From contig NZ_JAKZFD010000002.1 in NCBI RefSeq assembly GCF_022549225.1, forward strand, positions 186,001 through 250,000: a stretch of 64,000 nt of DNA, in the 5' to 3' direction. The notes beneath the pieces are model-generated. The model saw nothing but the letters and a program-made list of their open reading frames with translations. It was not told where the DNA came from and made no database searches. Shown one piece after another: positions 9,256 through 17,856 of this stretch (position 1 is the stretch's first letter; each line of letters begins with the position of its first letter). This DNA is from Pelomonas sp. CA6. Its GTDB lineage: Bacteria; Pseudomonadota; Gammaproteobacteria; Burkholderiales; Burkholderiaceae_C. Position numbers and translations under genes: made by a program.

Positions 9256-9257
9256 GC

Positions 9258-9644
9258 ATGGCGCCCCTGCGCATCGGGGCGCTGGCACGCGCCAGCGGCG
9301 CCTCGGCCAAGGCCCTGCGGCTCTACGAGAGCCTGGGGCTGCTGCCGGCCCCGCGCCGCCAGGGCCGCTACCGCGTCTACGAGGACGAGCATCTGCAGGC
9401 GGTGCTGATGATCCGCGAGGCCCAGGCGCTGGGCTTCCGGCTGCGCGAGCTGCAGCAGCTGGCCGGCCCGGGGCCGCTGACCCAGGCGCTGCCGCTGGAG
9501 CGCGCACTGGCCGCCGTGCGCGCCAAGCGCGAGCAGCTGGCACAGGAGCAGGCGCGCCTGGCCGAGCAGGCCGGCCGGCTGGCGCGCTTCGAGGCCCAGC
9601 TGCGCGCGGGCTACCAACAGGCCTGCGAGTGCCCGGCGGGCTGA
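9258..9644 (+). CDS. MerR family transcriptional regulator
   Basis: 128 residues. The N-terminal winged helix-turn-helix is typical: RIGALARASGASAKALRLYE then GRYRVYEDEHLQAVLMIREA and a LGFRLREL segment. A long dimerisation helix follows (about 75-115), and a short C-terminal tail ends CECPAG. Only two closely spaced cysteines are present, so a metal-thiolate or redox site like that of SoxR is possible but not shown. It starts 2 bp after rlpA. A MerR-type promoter stands between it and the downstream oxidoreductase, making that gene the likely target. Confidence 0.9.
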   Translation: MAPLRIGALARASGASAKALRLYESLGLLPAPRRQGRYRVYEDEHLQAVLMIREAQALGFRLRELQQLAGPGPLTQALPLERALAAVRAKREQLAQEQARLAEQAGRLARFEAQLRAGYQQACECPAG

Positions 9645-9671
9645 GCGTCCGACGGTCGGGCGACGAGGCGC

Positions 9672-9703
9672 TTGACTCTGCCCCTAGGGAGAGGGTGGAT
9701 GCT
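9672..9703 (+). promoter_or_regulatory. MerR-type promoter/operator with long spacer
   Basis: TTGACT (9672-9677) is an almost perfect -35 hexamer. It is followed 19-20 bp later by GGATGC/GATGCT as -10. The over-long spacer contains an imperfect dyad centred on CCCTAGGG, flanked by CTCT on the left and AGAG on the right. This is the standard layout of promoters that MerR-family proteins activate by untwisting the spacer. It lies between the merR gene and the flavodoxin-fold oxidoreductase, only about 8 bp before that start codon, so the message would have almost no leader. Confidence 0.65.
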
Positions 9704-9710
9704 GCGCGCC

Positions 9711-10289
9711 ATGACACGCATCCTTCTGATCCAGGCCCATCCGCGCCCACACAGCTTCGGCGCCGCGCTGGCCGAGCGCTACGAACAGGCCGCGCGCGCG
9801 GCCGGCCATGAACTGCGCCGCGTCGATCTGCACACGCTGCGCTTCGACCCACTCCTGCACCAGGGCTACGACGTGGTACAGCCGCTGGAGCCCGACCTGC
9901 AGACGCTGCAGCGGGACCTGCTGTGGGCCCAGCATTGGGTGATCGCCTATCCGGTCTGGTGGGGCTCGGTGCCGGCCCTGCTGAAGGGCCTGCTGGACCG
10001 CGTGCTGCTGTCCGGCTTCGCGTTCCGCTACCAACCCGGCCAGGCGCTGCCCGAGCGCCTGCTGCGCGGCCGCAGCGCGCGCCTGCTGGTCACGCTGGAC
10101 ACGCCGGGCTGGTACTTCCGCTTGTTCCAGGGGGCCAGCGCGCACCGCATGATGCGCGACGCGGTGCTGGGCTTCTGCGGCATCCGGCCGGTGCGCATCA
10201 GCGCCTTCGCGCCGATCCAGGGCAGCAGCGCGGCACGGCGCGAGGCCTGGCTGGCGCGGGCGGAGGCGCTGGGCCGGCGCGGGCGCTGA
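9711..10289 (+). CDS. NAD(P)H-dependent oxidoreductase, flavodoxin fold (NQO1/MdaB-like)
   Basis: 192 residues. The flavodoxin-like fold begins MTRILLIQAHPRPHSFGAAL, with the FMN/FAD phosphate loop near the N-terminus. The family motif YPVWWGSVPALLKGLLDRV provides the FMN-binding and catalytic region. A typical role is two-electron reduction of quinones or nitro compounds with NAD(P)H. The start at 9711 is preferred because homology begins there; an in-frame ATG at 9699 overlaps the promoter -10. The upstream MerR regulator and its operator suggest induction by electrophiles or redox cyclers, as in other merR-quinone reductase pairs. Confidence 0.88.
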   Translation: MTRILLIQAHPRPHSFGAALAERYEQAARAAGHELRRVDLHTLRFDPLLHQGYDVVQPLEPDLQTLQRDLLWAQHWVIAYPVWWGSVPALLKGLLDRVLLSGFAFRYQPGQALPERLLRGRSARLLVTLDTPGWYFRLFQGASAHRMMRDAVLGFCGIRPVRISAFAPIQGSSAARREAWLARAEALGRRGR

Positions 10290-10298
10290 GGCCGCGCG

Positions 10299-11072
10299 TC
10301 AGCGCCCGCCCGCGACGTCCAGCGTCGTGCCCACCAGGTAGCTGGCGGCCGGCGACAGCAGCCAGACGATGGCCTGGGCCACCTCGTCGGCCCGGCCCAG
10401 CCGGCCGATCGGGATGGCGCGCGCCGCCTCGGGCAGCGCGGCCTCGGTGCCGCTGTCCGCGTGAATGTCCGTCTCGATGATGCCCGGGCGCACGCCGTTA
10501 ACGCGTATGCCCTGGGCGATCAGCTCGCGCCCCAGGCCCACGGTGAGGCTGTCGACCGCACCCTTGGTGGCCGCGTAGTCCACGTACACGCCCGGCGAGC
10601 CCAGCTGCGCCGCGCGCGACGAGACATTGACGATGGCGCCACCAGCGCCGCCGCTGGCGGTGCCCATGCGCCGCGCGGCCTGCTGGATGCAGTACAGCGT
10701 GCCGAACACATTGACGGCGAACAATCGCTCCAGGCGCGGGCGGTCAATGCCCTGCACCCCGGTCGATGGCGCGACGATGCCGGCGTTGTTCACCAGGCCG
10801 GTGAGCCGCCCGAACTCGGCGTCCACGCGCTCGAACATCCGCGCCACCTGCTGCGGGTCGGCCACATCGGCCGGCAGCAGCAGCACGCGCGAGCCGCGCG
10901 CGCGCAACGCCTCGGCCAGCGCCTCGGCGGCCGCGTGGTCGCTGCGGTAGTTCAGGGCCAGGTCTTGCCCCGGTCCGGCGAGCAGGCGCGCCGTCGCCGC
11001 GCCAATGCCGCGCGCGGCCCCGGTGACCAAGGTCACGGAGCGCAAGAAACTGTCTGCTTCTGAGCTTTGCAT
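10299..11072 (-). CDS. SDR family NAD(P)-dependent oxidoreductase
   Basis: 257 residues, a classical short-chain dehydrogenase. The cofactor loop is TGAARGIG, the NNAG motif is present (LVNNAGIVAP), the catalytic Ser is in VNVSSRAAQ, and Tyr/Lys are in YVDYAATKGAV. The Arg-containing NYRSDH after strand 2 is compatible with NADP. The C-terminus AASYLVGTTLDVAGGR is typical of FabG-like enzymes. Its substrate is not deducible. It is convergent with the oxidoreductase gene (9-bp gap) and divergent from the first diguanylate cyclase. No good ribosome site precedes the chosen ATG. Confidence 0.9.
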   Translation of the reverse strand: MQSSEADSFLRSVTLVTGAARGIGAATARLLAGPGQDLALNYRSDHAAAEALAEALRARGSRVLLLPADVADPQQVARMFERVDAEFGRLTGLVNNAGIVAPSTGVQGIDRPRLERLFAVNVFGTLYCIQQAARRMGTASGGAGGAIVNVSSRAAQLGSPGVYVDYAATKGAVDSLTVGLGRELIAQGIRVNGVRPGIIETDIHADSGTEAALPEAARAIPIGRLGRADEVAQAIVWLLSPAASYLVGTTLDVAGGR

Positions 11073-11140
11073 GGGGGAATTCTGCTGTACCGGGCCGCAC
11101 GAGTTTGCGATGATGCCGCAGGGAGCCCGCGAACCAAGAC

Positions 11141-12283
11141 ATGCACAACCTCGACGCCGCCACCTTGCAGATGGTGACTGCCGTGGTGGACCTGCTCGCC
11201 TTCTTGGTCTGGCTGCTGCTGGGCCTGGTGCTGCGCGTGGCGCCACAGGCCTCGCTGCTGATCGCCGCCACCCATTTGCTGCTGGTGCCGGCGCTGTGGC
11301 CTTCGCCGGCCGGTCCGTGGGGGCCGCCGCTGACCATGCCGGCGACGCTGCTGGCCTTCACCTGTCTGGCATTGGCCATGCATCGGCTGATGCGGTTGGA
11401 GCGCATAGCGCTGACGCCCGTCGTGCTGGCCGCGCTGACCGGGCTGGGCATCGCACTGCTCTACCCCGACGAGAACGCCCAGCGCGCGCTGCTCTCGCTG
11501 GGCGTGGGCCTGCTGGGGCTGCTGGCGGGGCGCGACATCCTGCTCGGCGCCGGATTCAACCGCCCGATCACGGCGCTGCTGGCCCTGCCCTATTTGTGGC
11601 TGACCATCGTCGGCGTGTGGCGCGGCGCCGCCTTGCTGGGTTGGCTCAGCGCCCCGATCCAGACCATGGGCAGCGGCGGGCTCGCGCTGTTGCGGCTGAC
11701 GATCAACCTGGCGATCACGGCCGGGCTGTTTGCGCTGGTGTTGCAGCGGCTGATCGCGCGCGTGCACCATCTGACGCGCCGCGACCCGCTCACCGGGCTG
11801 CTGAACCGCCGCGCGCTGGATGAGCACCTGGCCAGCCTGCAGGCGCAGGTGGACCGCGGCAGCTGCCATGCGGTGCTGCTGCTGGACGTGGACCATTTCA
11901 AGCGCGTCAACGACGAGCTGGGCCATGCCGGCGGCGACGCCGCACTGCAGCATCTGGGTGCGCTGCTGAGCAGCGAGCTGCGCAGCCCCGACGTGCTCGC
12001 CCGGCTGGGCGGCGAGGAGTTCTGCCTGCTGCTCCCCGACACCCACCCCGAGCAGGCGGTGCAGGCCGCCGAACGCCTGCGTCGGCGCCTTGCCGCCGCC
12101 CCGCTGCTGTGGGAAGGCAAGACCTGGCCCCTGACCGCCAGCTTCGGCGTGGCCGGCATGGAGGCGGGCGACCGCCTGGGGCATGACGCGATGCAGCGCG
12201 CCGACCGCGCGCTGTACAAGGCCAAGGCGCAGGGACGCAACCGCGTGATCCGCGCCCGCGCGACGGCGGGGGCCGAGGCATGA
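11141..12283 (+). CDS. Diguanylate cyclase, membrane-anchored (GGEEF)
   Basis: 380 residues. The N-terminal half (about 1-205) has five to six hydrophobic helices, a membrane sensor of unclear ligand. A C-terminal GGDEF domain follows. The active-site motif is GGEEF, preceded at the correct five-residue distance by RSPD, the RxxD inhibitory I-site for product feedback. DPLTGLLNRR opens the domain and DVDHFKRVNDELGH carries the metal-binding Asp. The enzyme should make cyclic di-GMP from GTP. Its stop overlaps the start of the next, paralogous cyclase by four bases. Confidence 0.93.
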   Translation: MHNLDAATLQMVTAVVDLLAFLVWLLLGLVLRVAPQASLLIAATHLLLVPALWPSPAGPWGPPLTMPATLLAFTCLALAMHRLMRLERIALTPVVLAALTGLGIALLYPDENAQRALLSLGVGLLGLLAGRDILLGAGFNRPITALLALPYLWLTIVGVWRGAALLGWLSAPIQTMGSGGLALLRLTINLAITAGLFALVLQRLIARVHHLTRRDPLTGLLNRRALDEHLASLQAQVDRGSCHAVLLLDVDHFKRVNDELGHAGGDAALQHLGALLSSELRSPDVLARLGGEEFCLLLPDTHPEQAVQAAERLRRRLAAAPLLWEGKTWPLTASFGVAGMEAGDRLGHDAMQRADRALYKAKAQGRNRVIRARATAGAEA

Positions 12284-13458
12284 TGAACGCCGACCCGCGC
12301 AGCCTGCTCAGCGCCATCATCGCCCTCTTCCTGATGGCCAGTGTGGTCTGGTGGGTGATCGCGCTGGGCTTGCGCGAGTCCTTCCGCGCCAGCCGCTGCA
12401 TCGCCACGGCCAACGTGCTGCTGGGCCTGGGGCTGGCGCTGCATCCGTCGCTGGGCCTGCTGCCCTGGCTGAAGCTGCCGCTGGGCGACATGCTGGCGGT
12501 GGCCGCCTTCGGGCTGGTCCGGCTGGCACTGCCGCTGATGGCCGACCGGCGCGCACCGGTGGCACGCACCTGGGTGATCGTCGTGCTGGTCGCGCTGGGC
12601 TCGGCCGCGACGTCCGACGACGATCATCTGCTGCTGTACAAGTTGATCCTGTATGGCGGCGTGGCGCTGCTGAGCATCATCGGCGGCCTGGACGCCTACC
12701 GCCTGCTGCGCGCACGCCAGCTGCGCCCACTGCCGGCCGCGCTGCTGACCATGCCGATGTTCCTGCTCGCGCTGCTGCTGCTGGCGCGCCCGGTGGAAGC
12801 GCTGCTGCTGCCGCGCAACACGGTGGACCTGAACGTGGACAACGCGTTCAACCTGGGCTGGCTGTGGGGCACGCTGCTGCTCAACCTGACGCTCAATGGC
12901 ACCATGGCCTTCCTGCTGGTCATGAAGCTGATCCTGAAGATCCAGAACCTGACCCGCCACGATGCGCTCACCGGCGTGCTGAACCGGCGCGCGCTGGCCG
13001 AGGCGATGGCGCTGCAGCACGCACGCCATGGCCGCGGCCACCCCTACGCCCTGGTGATGCTGGACATGGACCGCTTCAAGCAGCTCAACGACACGCTGGG
13101 ACATGCGGCCGGCGATGCCGCGCTGAAGACGCTGATCGAGACCCTGCGGCCCTGCCTGCGCAACGTGGACCGGCTGGGACGGCTGGGCGGCGAGGAGTTC
13201 TGTGCGCTGCTGCCCGACACCGACATCCTCGGCGCCACGCTGGTCGCCGAGCGCATGCGCGCCTGCCTGGCCTCGCGCGATTTCGAATGGCAGGGCACGA
13301 GCTGGCCGCTGACCGCGAGCTTCGGCGTCGCCCAGGCGCATGGGCGCGACGAGGCCCCCGCCGACGTGCTCAAGCGTGCCGACCGCGCGATGTACCGCGC
13401 GAAGAACCAGGGCCGCAACGTGGTCCAGGCCCTGGAGGCCGACGACGACACCGCCTGA
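12280..13458 (+). CDS. Diguanylate cyclase, membrane-anchored, tandem paralogue (GGEEF)
   Basis: 392 residues with the same plan as the preceding gene: about six N-terminal hydrophobic helices (1-215), then a GGDEF domain. HDALTGVLNRR opens the domain, MDMDRFKQLNDTLGH carries the metal site, and GGEEF is preceded by RNVD, an I-site RxxD at the proper spacing. The close match in layout, length and domain boundaries, together with the ATGA overlap, indicates an old tandem duplication whose sensor halves have diverged. Both copies look catalytically competent. It is convergent with the third cyclase, 28 bp away. Confidence 0.93.
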   Translation: MMNADPRSLLSAIIALFLMASVVWWVIALGLRESFRASRCIATANVLLGLGLALHPSLGLLPWLKLPLGDMLAVAAFGLVRLALPLMADRRAPVARTWVIVVLVALGSAATSDDDHLLLYKLILYGGVALLSIIGGLDAYRLLRARQLRPLPAALLTMPMFLLALLLLARPVEALLLPRNTVDLNVDNAFNLGWLWGTLLLNLTLNGTMAFLLVMKLILKIQNLTRHDALTGVLNRRALAEAMALQHARHGRGHPYALVMLDMDRFKQLNDTLGHAAGDAALKTLIETLRPCLRNVDRLGRLGGEEFCALLPDTDILGATLVAERMRACLASRDFEWQGTSWPLTASFGVAQAHGRDEAPADVLKRADRAMYRAKNQGRNVVQALEADDDTA

Positions 13459-13486
13459 GCCGGCCCGCACGAGGCAGACGCGGCCG

Positions 13487-15094
13487 CTAGGCCAGCGCCA
13501 CCCGGTTGCCGCCCAGGTGTTTGGCGCGGAACATCGCCGCCTCGGCGCGCGCCAGCAGCAGTGGCATCGAATAGGGCGGCGTGCTCGCCAGCCCGACGCT
13601 GAAGGTGGGCGACAGGCCCGGCGCGATGTCGCTCCAGTCCGCCTCGGCCACGCTGGCGTTGAGGCGCTCCAGCACCTCCACCGCGCGGTCCGCCACCGTG
13701 TCCACCAGCACGACGAGGAATTCTTCGCCGCCCCAGCGCAGCAGCAGGTCGCTGCCGCGCGTGTTGTCGCGCAGCAGCTCGGCCAGGCGCTGCAGCACGG
13801 CATCGCCGGCCTGGCGGCCATGGGCCTCGTTGATGCGCGACAGCCCGTCGGCGTCGATCAGCGCCAGCGTCGCGGGCCGGCCGCCCTGCTCCGCGCTGCG
13901 CAGCAGCGAGGGCAGGCGCGCCTCCAGCAGGCGGCGGCTGCCCAGACCGGTGAGTGGATCGCCCAGCGTCCCGTCCTCGTCGGCGGACGCAGACGCGCCG
14001 GCGCCGCGGCTGCAGCATTGCTCGGCCTCCAGCCGGTCCAGGAAGTAGCGCGACTGGGCCTGCAACTGGGCCTGGCCACGGCGGCGTTCGAAGCGGCGCA
14101 GCTGCTCCACATGAGCCAGCGCCGCCGCGGTATGGCCCAGTTCGCGCGCGCAGCGCCAGCCCAGGCGGTGCAGGCGCAGGCGCAGCGGCTCGGCCAGCGT
14201 GACCTGGCCGCCCAGGGCTTCCAGGGTCTGCAGGCGATCCCAGGCCGCGGCGGCATCGCCACGCAGCAGGTCCAGCTCGGCCCATAGCGCATGGATGCGC
14301 GCGCCCAGCGCGGCATAGCCCTGGCTGTCGCACAGCCGCAGCGCCGTCTGCAGATGGGCCAGCGCCGCGTCGGCCTCGCCGCGCAGCAGCCGGATTTCGG
14401 CCAGATGCGATTCATGCAGCGCCAGGCAGAAGGGGTCGCTGAGCACCGCCAGCTGCGGCTGCAGCTCCTCGGCATAGTGCAGCGCCCGCGCCAGCGCCTG
14501 CGCCGCGCCGTCGGCGTCCTCGCCGTCGGCCAGCAGCTGGCGCATGCCCAGCGCCACATGGCAGAGGTTGTTCAGCGAAACAAAGACTTCCTGCGGCGTC
14601 GCGATCTCGCGAATCAACGCGGCCGCCTCGTTCATCAGTCGCTCGGCCTGCCAGGGATCGCCCATGCGCTCGAAGCAGGCGCCCAGCGCGTTGAGTGCCA
14701 GCGCCCGCGTGCGCAGGTCGTCCGGGTCTTCGGCCAGCAGCACGGCCTCGTGCGCATAGGCCAGCGCCTGGTCGAACTGGCTCAGCTCGGCGGAGGACAG
14801 CGCCATCCAGCGCAGCACCTCGGCCAGCATGGCCAGGTCGGACTGCTGGCGCAGCAGCGGCAGCAGCGCCTGGCCCACCTCCAGCAGGCCGGCATGGTCG
14901 CCGCGGCGATAGCGGAAATGCGCGCAGAGATGGCCGGCCTCGGTCTGCTCGGCCACAAAGCCGCGGCGCTGGGCCTCGGACCAGACCTGGGCGGCCAGCG
15001 CCAGGCCCTCGTCCATGCGCCCGTCCCGGCGCGCCGAACGCGCCTGCGCCAGGGACTGGTGCAGGGTGTCGTCGGTGTCGGGGGTGGTCGACAT
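13487..15094 (-). CDS. Diguanylate cyclase with N-terminal TPR-like sensor (GGEEF)
   Basis: 535 residues, no membrane segment. Residues 1-360 are a helical TPR-like array; repeated A-L-A/Y-A-E/H pairs such as AQLSQ..FDQALAYAHEAV and LALNALGACFERMGD are seen. A GGDEF domain occupies about 375-535: DPLTGLGSRR, LIDADGLSRINEAHG, and WGGEEF preceded by RGSD, an I-site RxxD. It should be a soluble cyclic di-GMP synthase controlled by protein-protein contacts. It lies tail-to-tail with the tandem membrane cyclases. The start at 15094 is the first ATG before homology; the frame extends 34 codons upstream. Confidence 0.9.
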   Translation of the reverse strand: MSTTPDTDDTLHQSLAQARSARRDGRMDEGLALAAQVWSEAQRRGFVAEQTEAGHLCAHFRYRRGDHAGLLEVGQALLPLLRQQSDLAMLAEVLRWMALSSAELSQFDQALAYAHEAVLLAEDPDDLRTRALALNALGACFERMGDPWQAERLMNEAAALIREIATPQEVFVSLNNLCHVALGMRQLLADGEDADGAAQALARALHYAEELQPQLAVLSDPFCLALHESHLAEIRLLRGEADAALAHLQTALRLCDSQGYAALGARIHALWAELDLLRGDAAAAWDRLQTLEALGGQVTLAEPLRLRLHRLGWRCARELGHTAAALAHVEQLRRFERRRGQAQLQAQSRYFLDRLEAEQCCSRGAGASASADEDGTLGDPLTGLGSRRLLEARLPSLLRSAEQGGRPATLALIDADGLSRINEAHGRQAGDAVLQRLAELLRDNTRGSDLLLRWGGEEFLVVLVDTVADRAVEVLERLNASVAEADWSDIAPGLSPTFSVGLASTPPYSMPLLLARAEAAMFRAKHLGGNRVALA

Positions 15095-15282
15095 GGCGCT
15101 ACAAATTGTCACGGGCGGCAAGCGTACCGCATCCGGTCCCGGATTCCTGCCCCCGAAATGGCGCATAGCGCCCACCAGGAAACCCGGGGGCGCCAAAGAT
15201 TGCCGTTCCGCCCCGCTGTTTCAGGGGGCAGGGCCGAGAGCGCGTCCGTCGCCCCGCCGCAATGGTGGGCCCAGCGGCGGGC

Positions 15283-16803
15283 TCAGCGGCTGGTGGGCAT
15301 CGCGAACTCGGCGCCCTTGGCGATGCTGGCCGGCCAGCGCTGCATCACGCTCTTCTGCTTGGTGTAGAAGCGCACGCCCTCCTCGCCATAGGCGTGCATG
15401 TCGCCGAATAGGCTCTTCTTCCAGCCGCCGAAGCCCTGCCAGGCCATGGGCACCGGGATGGGCACGTTGATGCCCACCATGCCGACCTGGATGCGGCGGG
15501 CGAACTCGCGCGCCGCATGACCGTCGCTGGTGAAGCAGGCGACGCCGTTGCCGAACTCGTGCGCATTGACCAGTTCCACCGCCTCGGCGAAGTCCTTGAC
15601 GCGCACGCAGGCCAGCACCGGGCCGAAGATCTCTTCCTTGTAGATGCGCATGGCCGGCGTGACATGGTCGAACAGCGTGCCGCCGGTGAAAAAGCCCTTC
15701 TCGTGCCCCGGCACGCGGTGGCCGCGTCCGTCGACGACCAGGGTGGCGCCCTCCTCCACGCCCAGCGCGATATAGCCCTCGATGCGCTCGCGCGCCTCGC
15801 GCGTGACGATGGGGCCCATCTCGGCATCCAGCTCCATGCCGTTGCGGATCTTCAGCGCCTTCGCACGCTCGGCAAGCCGCGGAACGATCCGGTCCGCCAC
15901 CTCGCCCACCAGCACCGCGACCGAGATCGCCATGCAGCGCTCGCCCGCGGAGCCGTAGGCGGCGCCAATCAGCGCGTCGACCGCCTGCTCGATGTCGGCG
16001 TCGGGCATCACCACCATGTGGTTCTTCGCGCCGCCCAGCGCCTGCACGCGCTTGCCGTGGCGGGCCCCGGTTTCGTAGATGTACTGCGCGATCGGCGTGG
16101 AGCCGACGAAGCTCAGCGCGCGCACGTCGGGATGGGTCAGCAGCGCATCCACCACCGTCTTGTCGCCCTGCACGACGCTGAACACGCCATCGGGCAGGCC
16201 GGCCTGCTGCAGCAGTTCGGCGATGAACAGGCTGGGCGAAGGATCGCGCTCGCTGGGCTTGAGGATGAAGCAGTTGCCGGTGGCCAGCGCCAGCGGCGCC
16301 ATCCACATGGGCACCATGAAGGGGAAGTTGAAGGGCGTGATGCCGGCCACCACGCCCAGCGGCTGGCGCAGCGTCCAGTTGTCGATGCCGGTGGAGACCT
16401 GCTCGGTGTAGTCGCCCTTGAGCAGCTGCGGAATGCCGCAAGCGAACTCGACAATGTCGATGCCGCGCGTGACTTCGCCCTGAGCATCGGTGAAGACCTT
16501 GCCATGCTCGGCGGTGATCATCGCGGCGAGGGTGTCGCGGTGCTCGTTGAGCAGCTCCAGGAAACGGAACATCACCCGCGCGCGGCGCAGCGGCGGCTGG
16601 TCGGCCCAGGCCGGGAACGCGGCGCGGGCGCTGGCCACCGCGGCCTCCACATCGGCCACGCTGCCCAGCTGGACCTGGCGCGCGACGCTCCCCAGCGCGG
16701 GGTTGTAGACCGCCTGCGAGCGGCCGGAGCTGGCCTCGCGGCGCGCACCGCCGATGAAGTGAACGATGTCGCGGCTGTCGGTGTAAGGCGTGGGCTGGCT
16801 CAT
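15283..16803 (-). CDS. mmsA: CoA-acylating methylmalonate-semialdehyde dehydrogenase
   Basis: 506 residues, normal length. MmsA oxidises (methyl)malonate semialdehyde to propionyl- or acetyl-CoA with NAD in valine, inositol or beta-alanine breakdown. Clear motifs: [55 protein letters not shown] and the catalytic Cys in GERCMAISV, where MmsA enzymes have Met-Ala next to the Cys. [19 protein letters not shown] near the C-terminus is also family-specific. Other valine-pathway genes (mmsB, acyl-CoA dehydrogenase) are not adjacent. A LysR gene is divergent, 108 bp away, and probably regulates it. Confidence 0.95.
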   Translation of the reverse strand: MSQPTPYTDSRDIVHFIGGARREASSGRSQAVYNPALGSVARQVQLGSVADVEAAVASARAAFPAWADQPPLRRARVMFRFLELLNEHRDTLAAMITAEHGKVFTDAQGEVTRGIDIVEFACGIPQLLKGDYTEQVSTGIDNWTLRQPLGVVAGITPFNFPFMVPMWMAPLALATGNCFILKPSERDPSPSLFIAELLQQAGLPDGVFSVVQGDKTVVDALLTHPDVRALSFVGSTPIAQYIYETGARHGKRVQALGGAKNHMVVMPDADIEQAVDALIGAAYGSAGERCMAISVAVLVGEVADRIVPRLAERAKALKIRNGMELDAEMGPIVTREARERIEGYIALGVEEGATLVVDGRGHRVPGHEKGFFTGGTLFDHVTPAMRIYKEEIFGPVLACVRVKDFAEAVELVNAHEFGNGVACFTSDGHAAREFARRIQVGMVGINVPIPVPMAWQGFGGWKKSLFGDMHAYGEEGVRFYTKQKSVMQRWPASIAKGAEFAMPTSR

Positions 16804-16887
16804 GGCGGATCCTCTGCGGACGGGAACGAAGCGATGGCGCCAGTCTAGGCAGCCCGTCACGTCGTGCCTAGCCATGCCGACTGACCA

Positions 16888-16911
16888 GATTGTTCGATAA
16901 ACTGAACAATC
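16888..16911. promoter_or_regulatory. Perfect inverted repeat, probable LysR operator
   Basis: GATTGTTC-N8-GAACAATC is a perfect 8+8 bp dyad in the 108-bp spacer between mmsA and the divergent LysR gene. Its right arm ends on the base just before the LysR ATG, so bound protein would block the gene's own start. It has the T-N11-A layout expected of LysR sites, and the spacer GATAAACT is AT-rich. Autorepression plus control of mmsA is the simplest reading. Confidence 0.65.
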
Positions 16912-17844
16912 ATGACACCCGCCCCCACTGTCCGCGACGAGGCCCTCTGGGATGCGCTGCACACCCTGACCGTGCTGGCCCAGTTGGGCAGCTTCACGCG
17001 GGCGGCGCAGCGGCTGGGCCTGTCCAAGGCGGCGGTGAGCCAGCGCATCGCCGAGCTGGAACGGGTGCTGGGCGTGGGCCTGGTGACGCGCAGCACCCGC
17101 TCCATGCGCCTGACCGAGGCCGGCGAACGCCTGGTGCAGGACAGCGGCCCCAGCTTCGCCCAGCTCGCGCGCAGCCTGGCCGCGGCGCGCGATGCCGCGG
17201 GCCAGCCGCGCGGGCTGCTGCGCGTCACCGCGCCGGTGGCGCTGGGGCGCCAGCACATCGCGCCGGCGCTGCCGGACTTCCTCGCCCGCTATCCGGAAAT
17301 CCGCGTCGAGCTGGACCTGTCGGACCGGCTGGTGGCGCTGGCCCAGGAGGGCTTCGACCTGGCGATCCGCCACACCAGCCAGCCGCCCGAAACCCATGTG
17401 GCTTTCCGGCTCTGCGCGTCGCGCACCTGCCTGGTCGCGGCACCGGTCTACCTGGCCACCCATGGCCGTCCCGAGCACCCGGCCGAACTGGCGCAGCATG
17501 CCTGCCTGCCCTATCTGCGCCCGGGCCCGGCGCAGTGGTTCTTCGAACGCGGCGGCCGCCGGCGCGAACGGCTGCGCGTCGCGGTGCAGGGGCCTTTGCG
17601 CGCCGGCAACAGCGAGGTGCTGCGCGACGCGGCGCTGGCCGGCATGGGCATCGCGCTGCTGCCGGACTTCAGCGCCGCGGCCGCGCTGGCGCGGCAGGAC
17701 CTGGTGGAGCTGCTGCCCGACTGGCGCGCCGTCGGCTTCTTCGGGGACGCCATCCATGCCATCCATCCCTGGAGCGCCAGCACGCCGCGACCGGTTCAGC
17801 TGCTGGTGCAGCACCTGAAGCAGCGCCTGGCGGCGGGGTTCTGA
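16912..17844 (+). CDS. LysR family transcriptional regulator (divergent from mmsA)
   Basis: 310 residues. The N-terminal winged helix is standard ([37 protein letters not shown]). The effector domain belongs to the group with [20 protein letters not shown] and [15 protein letters not shown], which controls dehydrogenases and quinone enzymes in Burkholderiales and Pseudomonas. Its placement next to mmsA with a shared 108-bp spacer and dyad suggests control of mmsA. There is essentially no Shine-Dalgarno sequence before the ATG because the operator dyad occupies that space, so weak or leaderless translation is possible. Confidence 0.92.
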   Translation: MTPAPTVRDEALWDALHTLTVLAQLGSFTRAAQRLGLSKAAVSQRIAELERVLGVGLVTRSTRSMRLTEAGERLVQDSGPSFAQLARSLAAARDAAGQPRGLLRVTAPVALGRQHIAPALPDFLARYPEIRVELDLSDRLVALAQEGFDLAIRHTSQPPETHVAFRLCASRTCLVAAPVYLATHGRPEHPAELAQHACLPYLRPGPAQWFFERGGRRRERLRVAVQGPLRAGNSEVLRDAALAGMGIALLPDFSAAAALARQDLVELLPDWRAVGFFGDAIHAIHPWSASTPRPVQLLVQHLKQRLAAGF

Positions 17845-17856
17845 ACGCCCCGCGTC

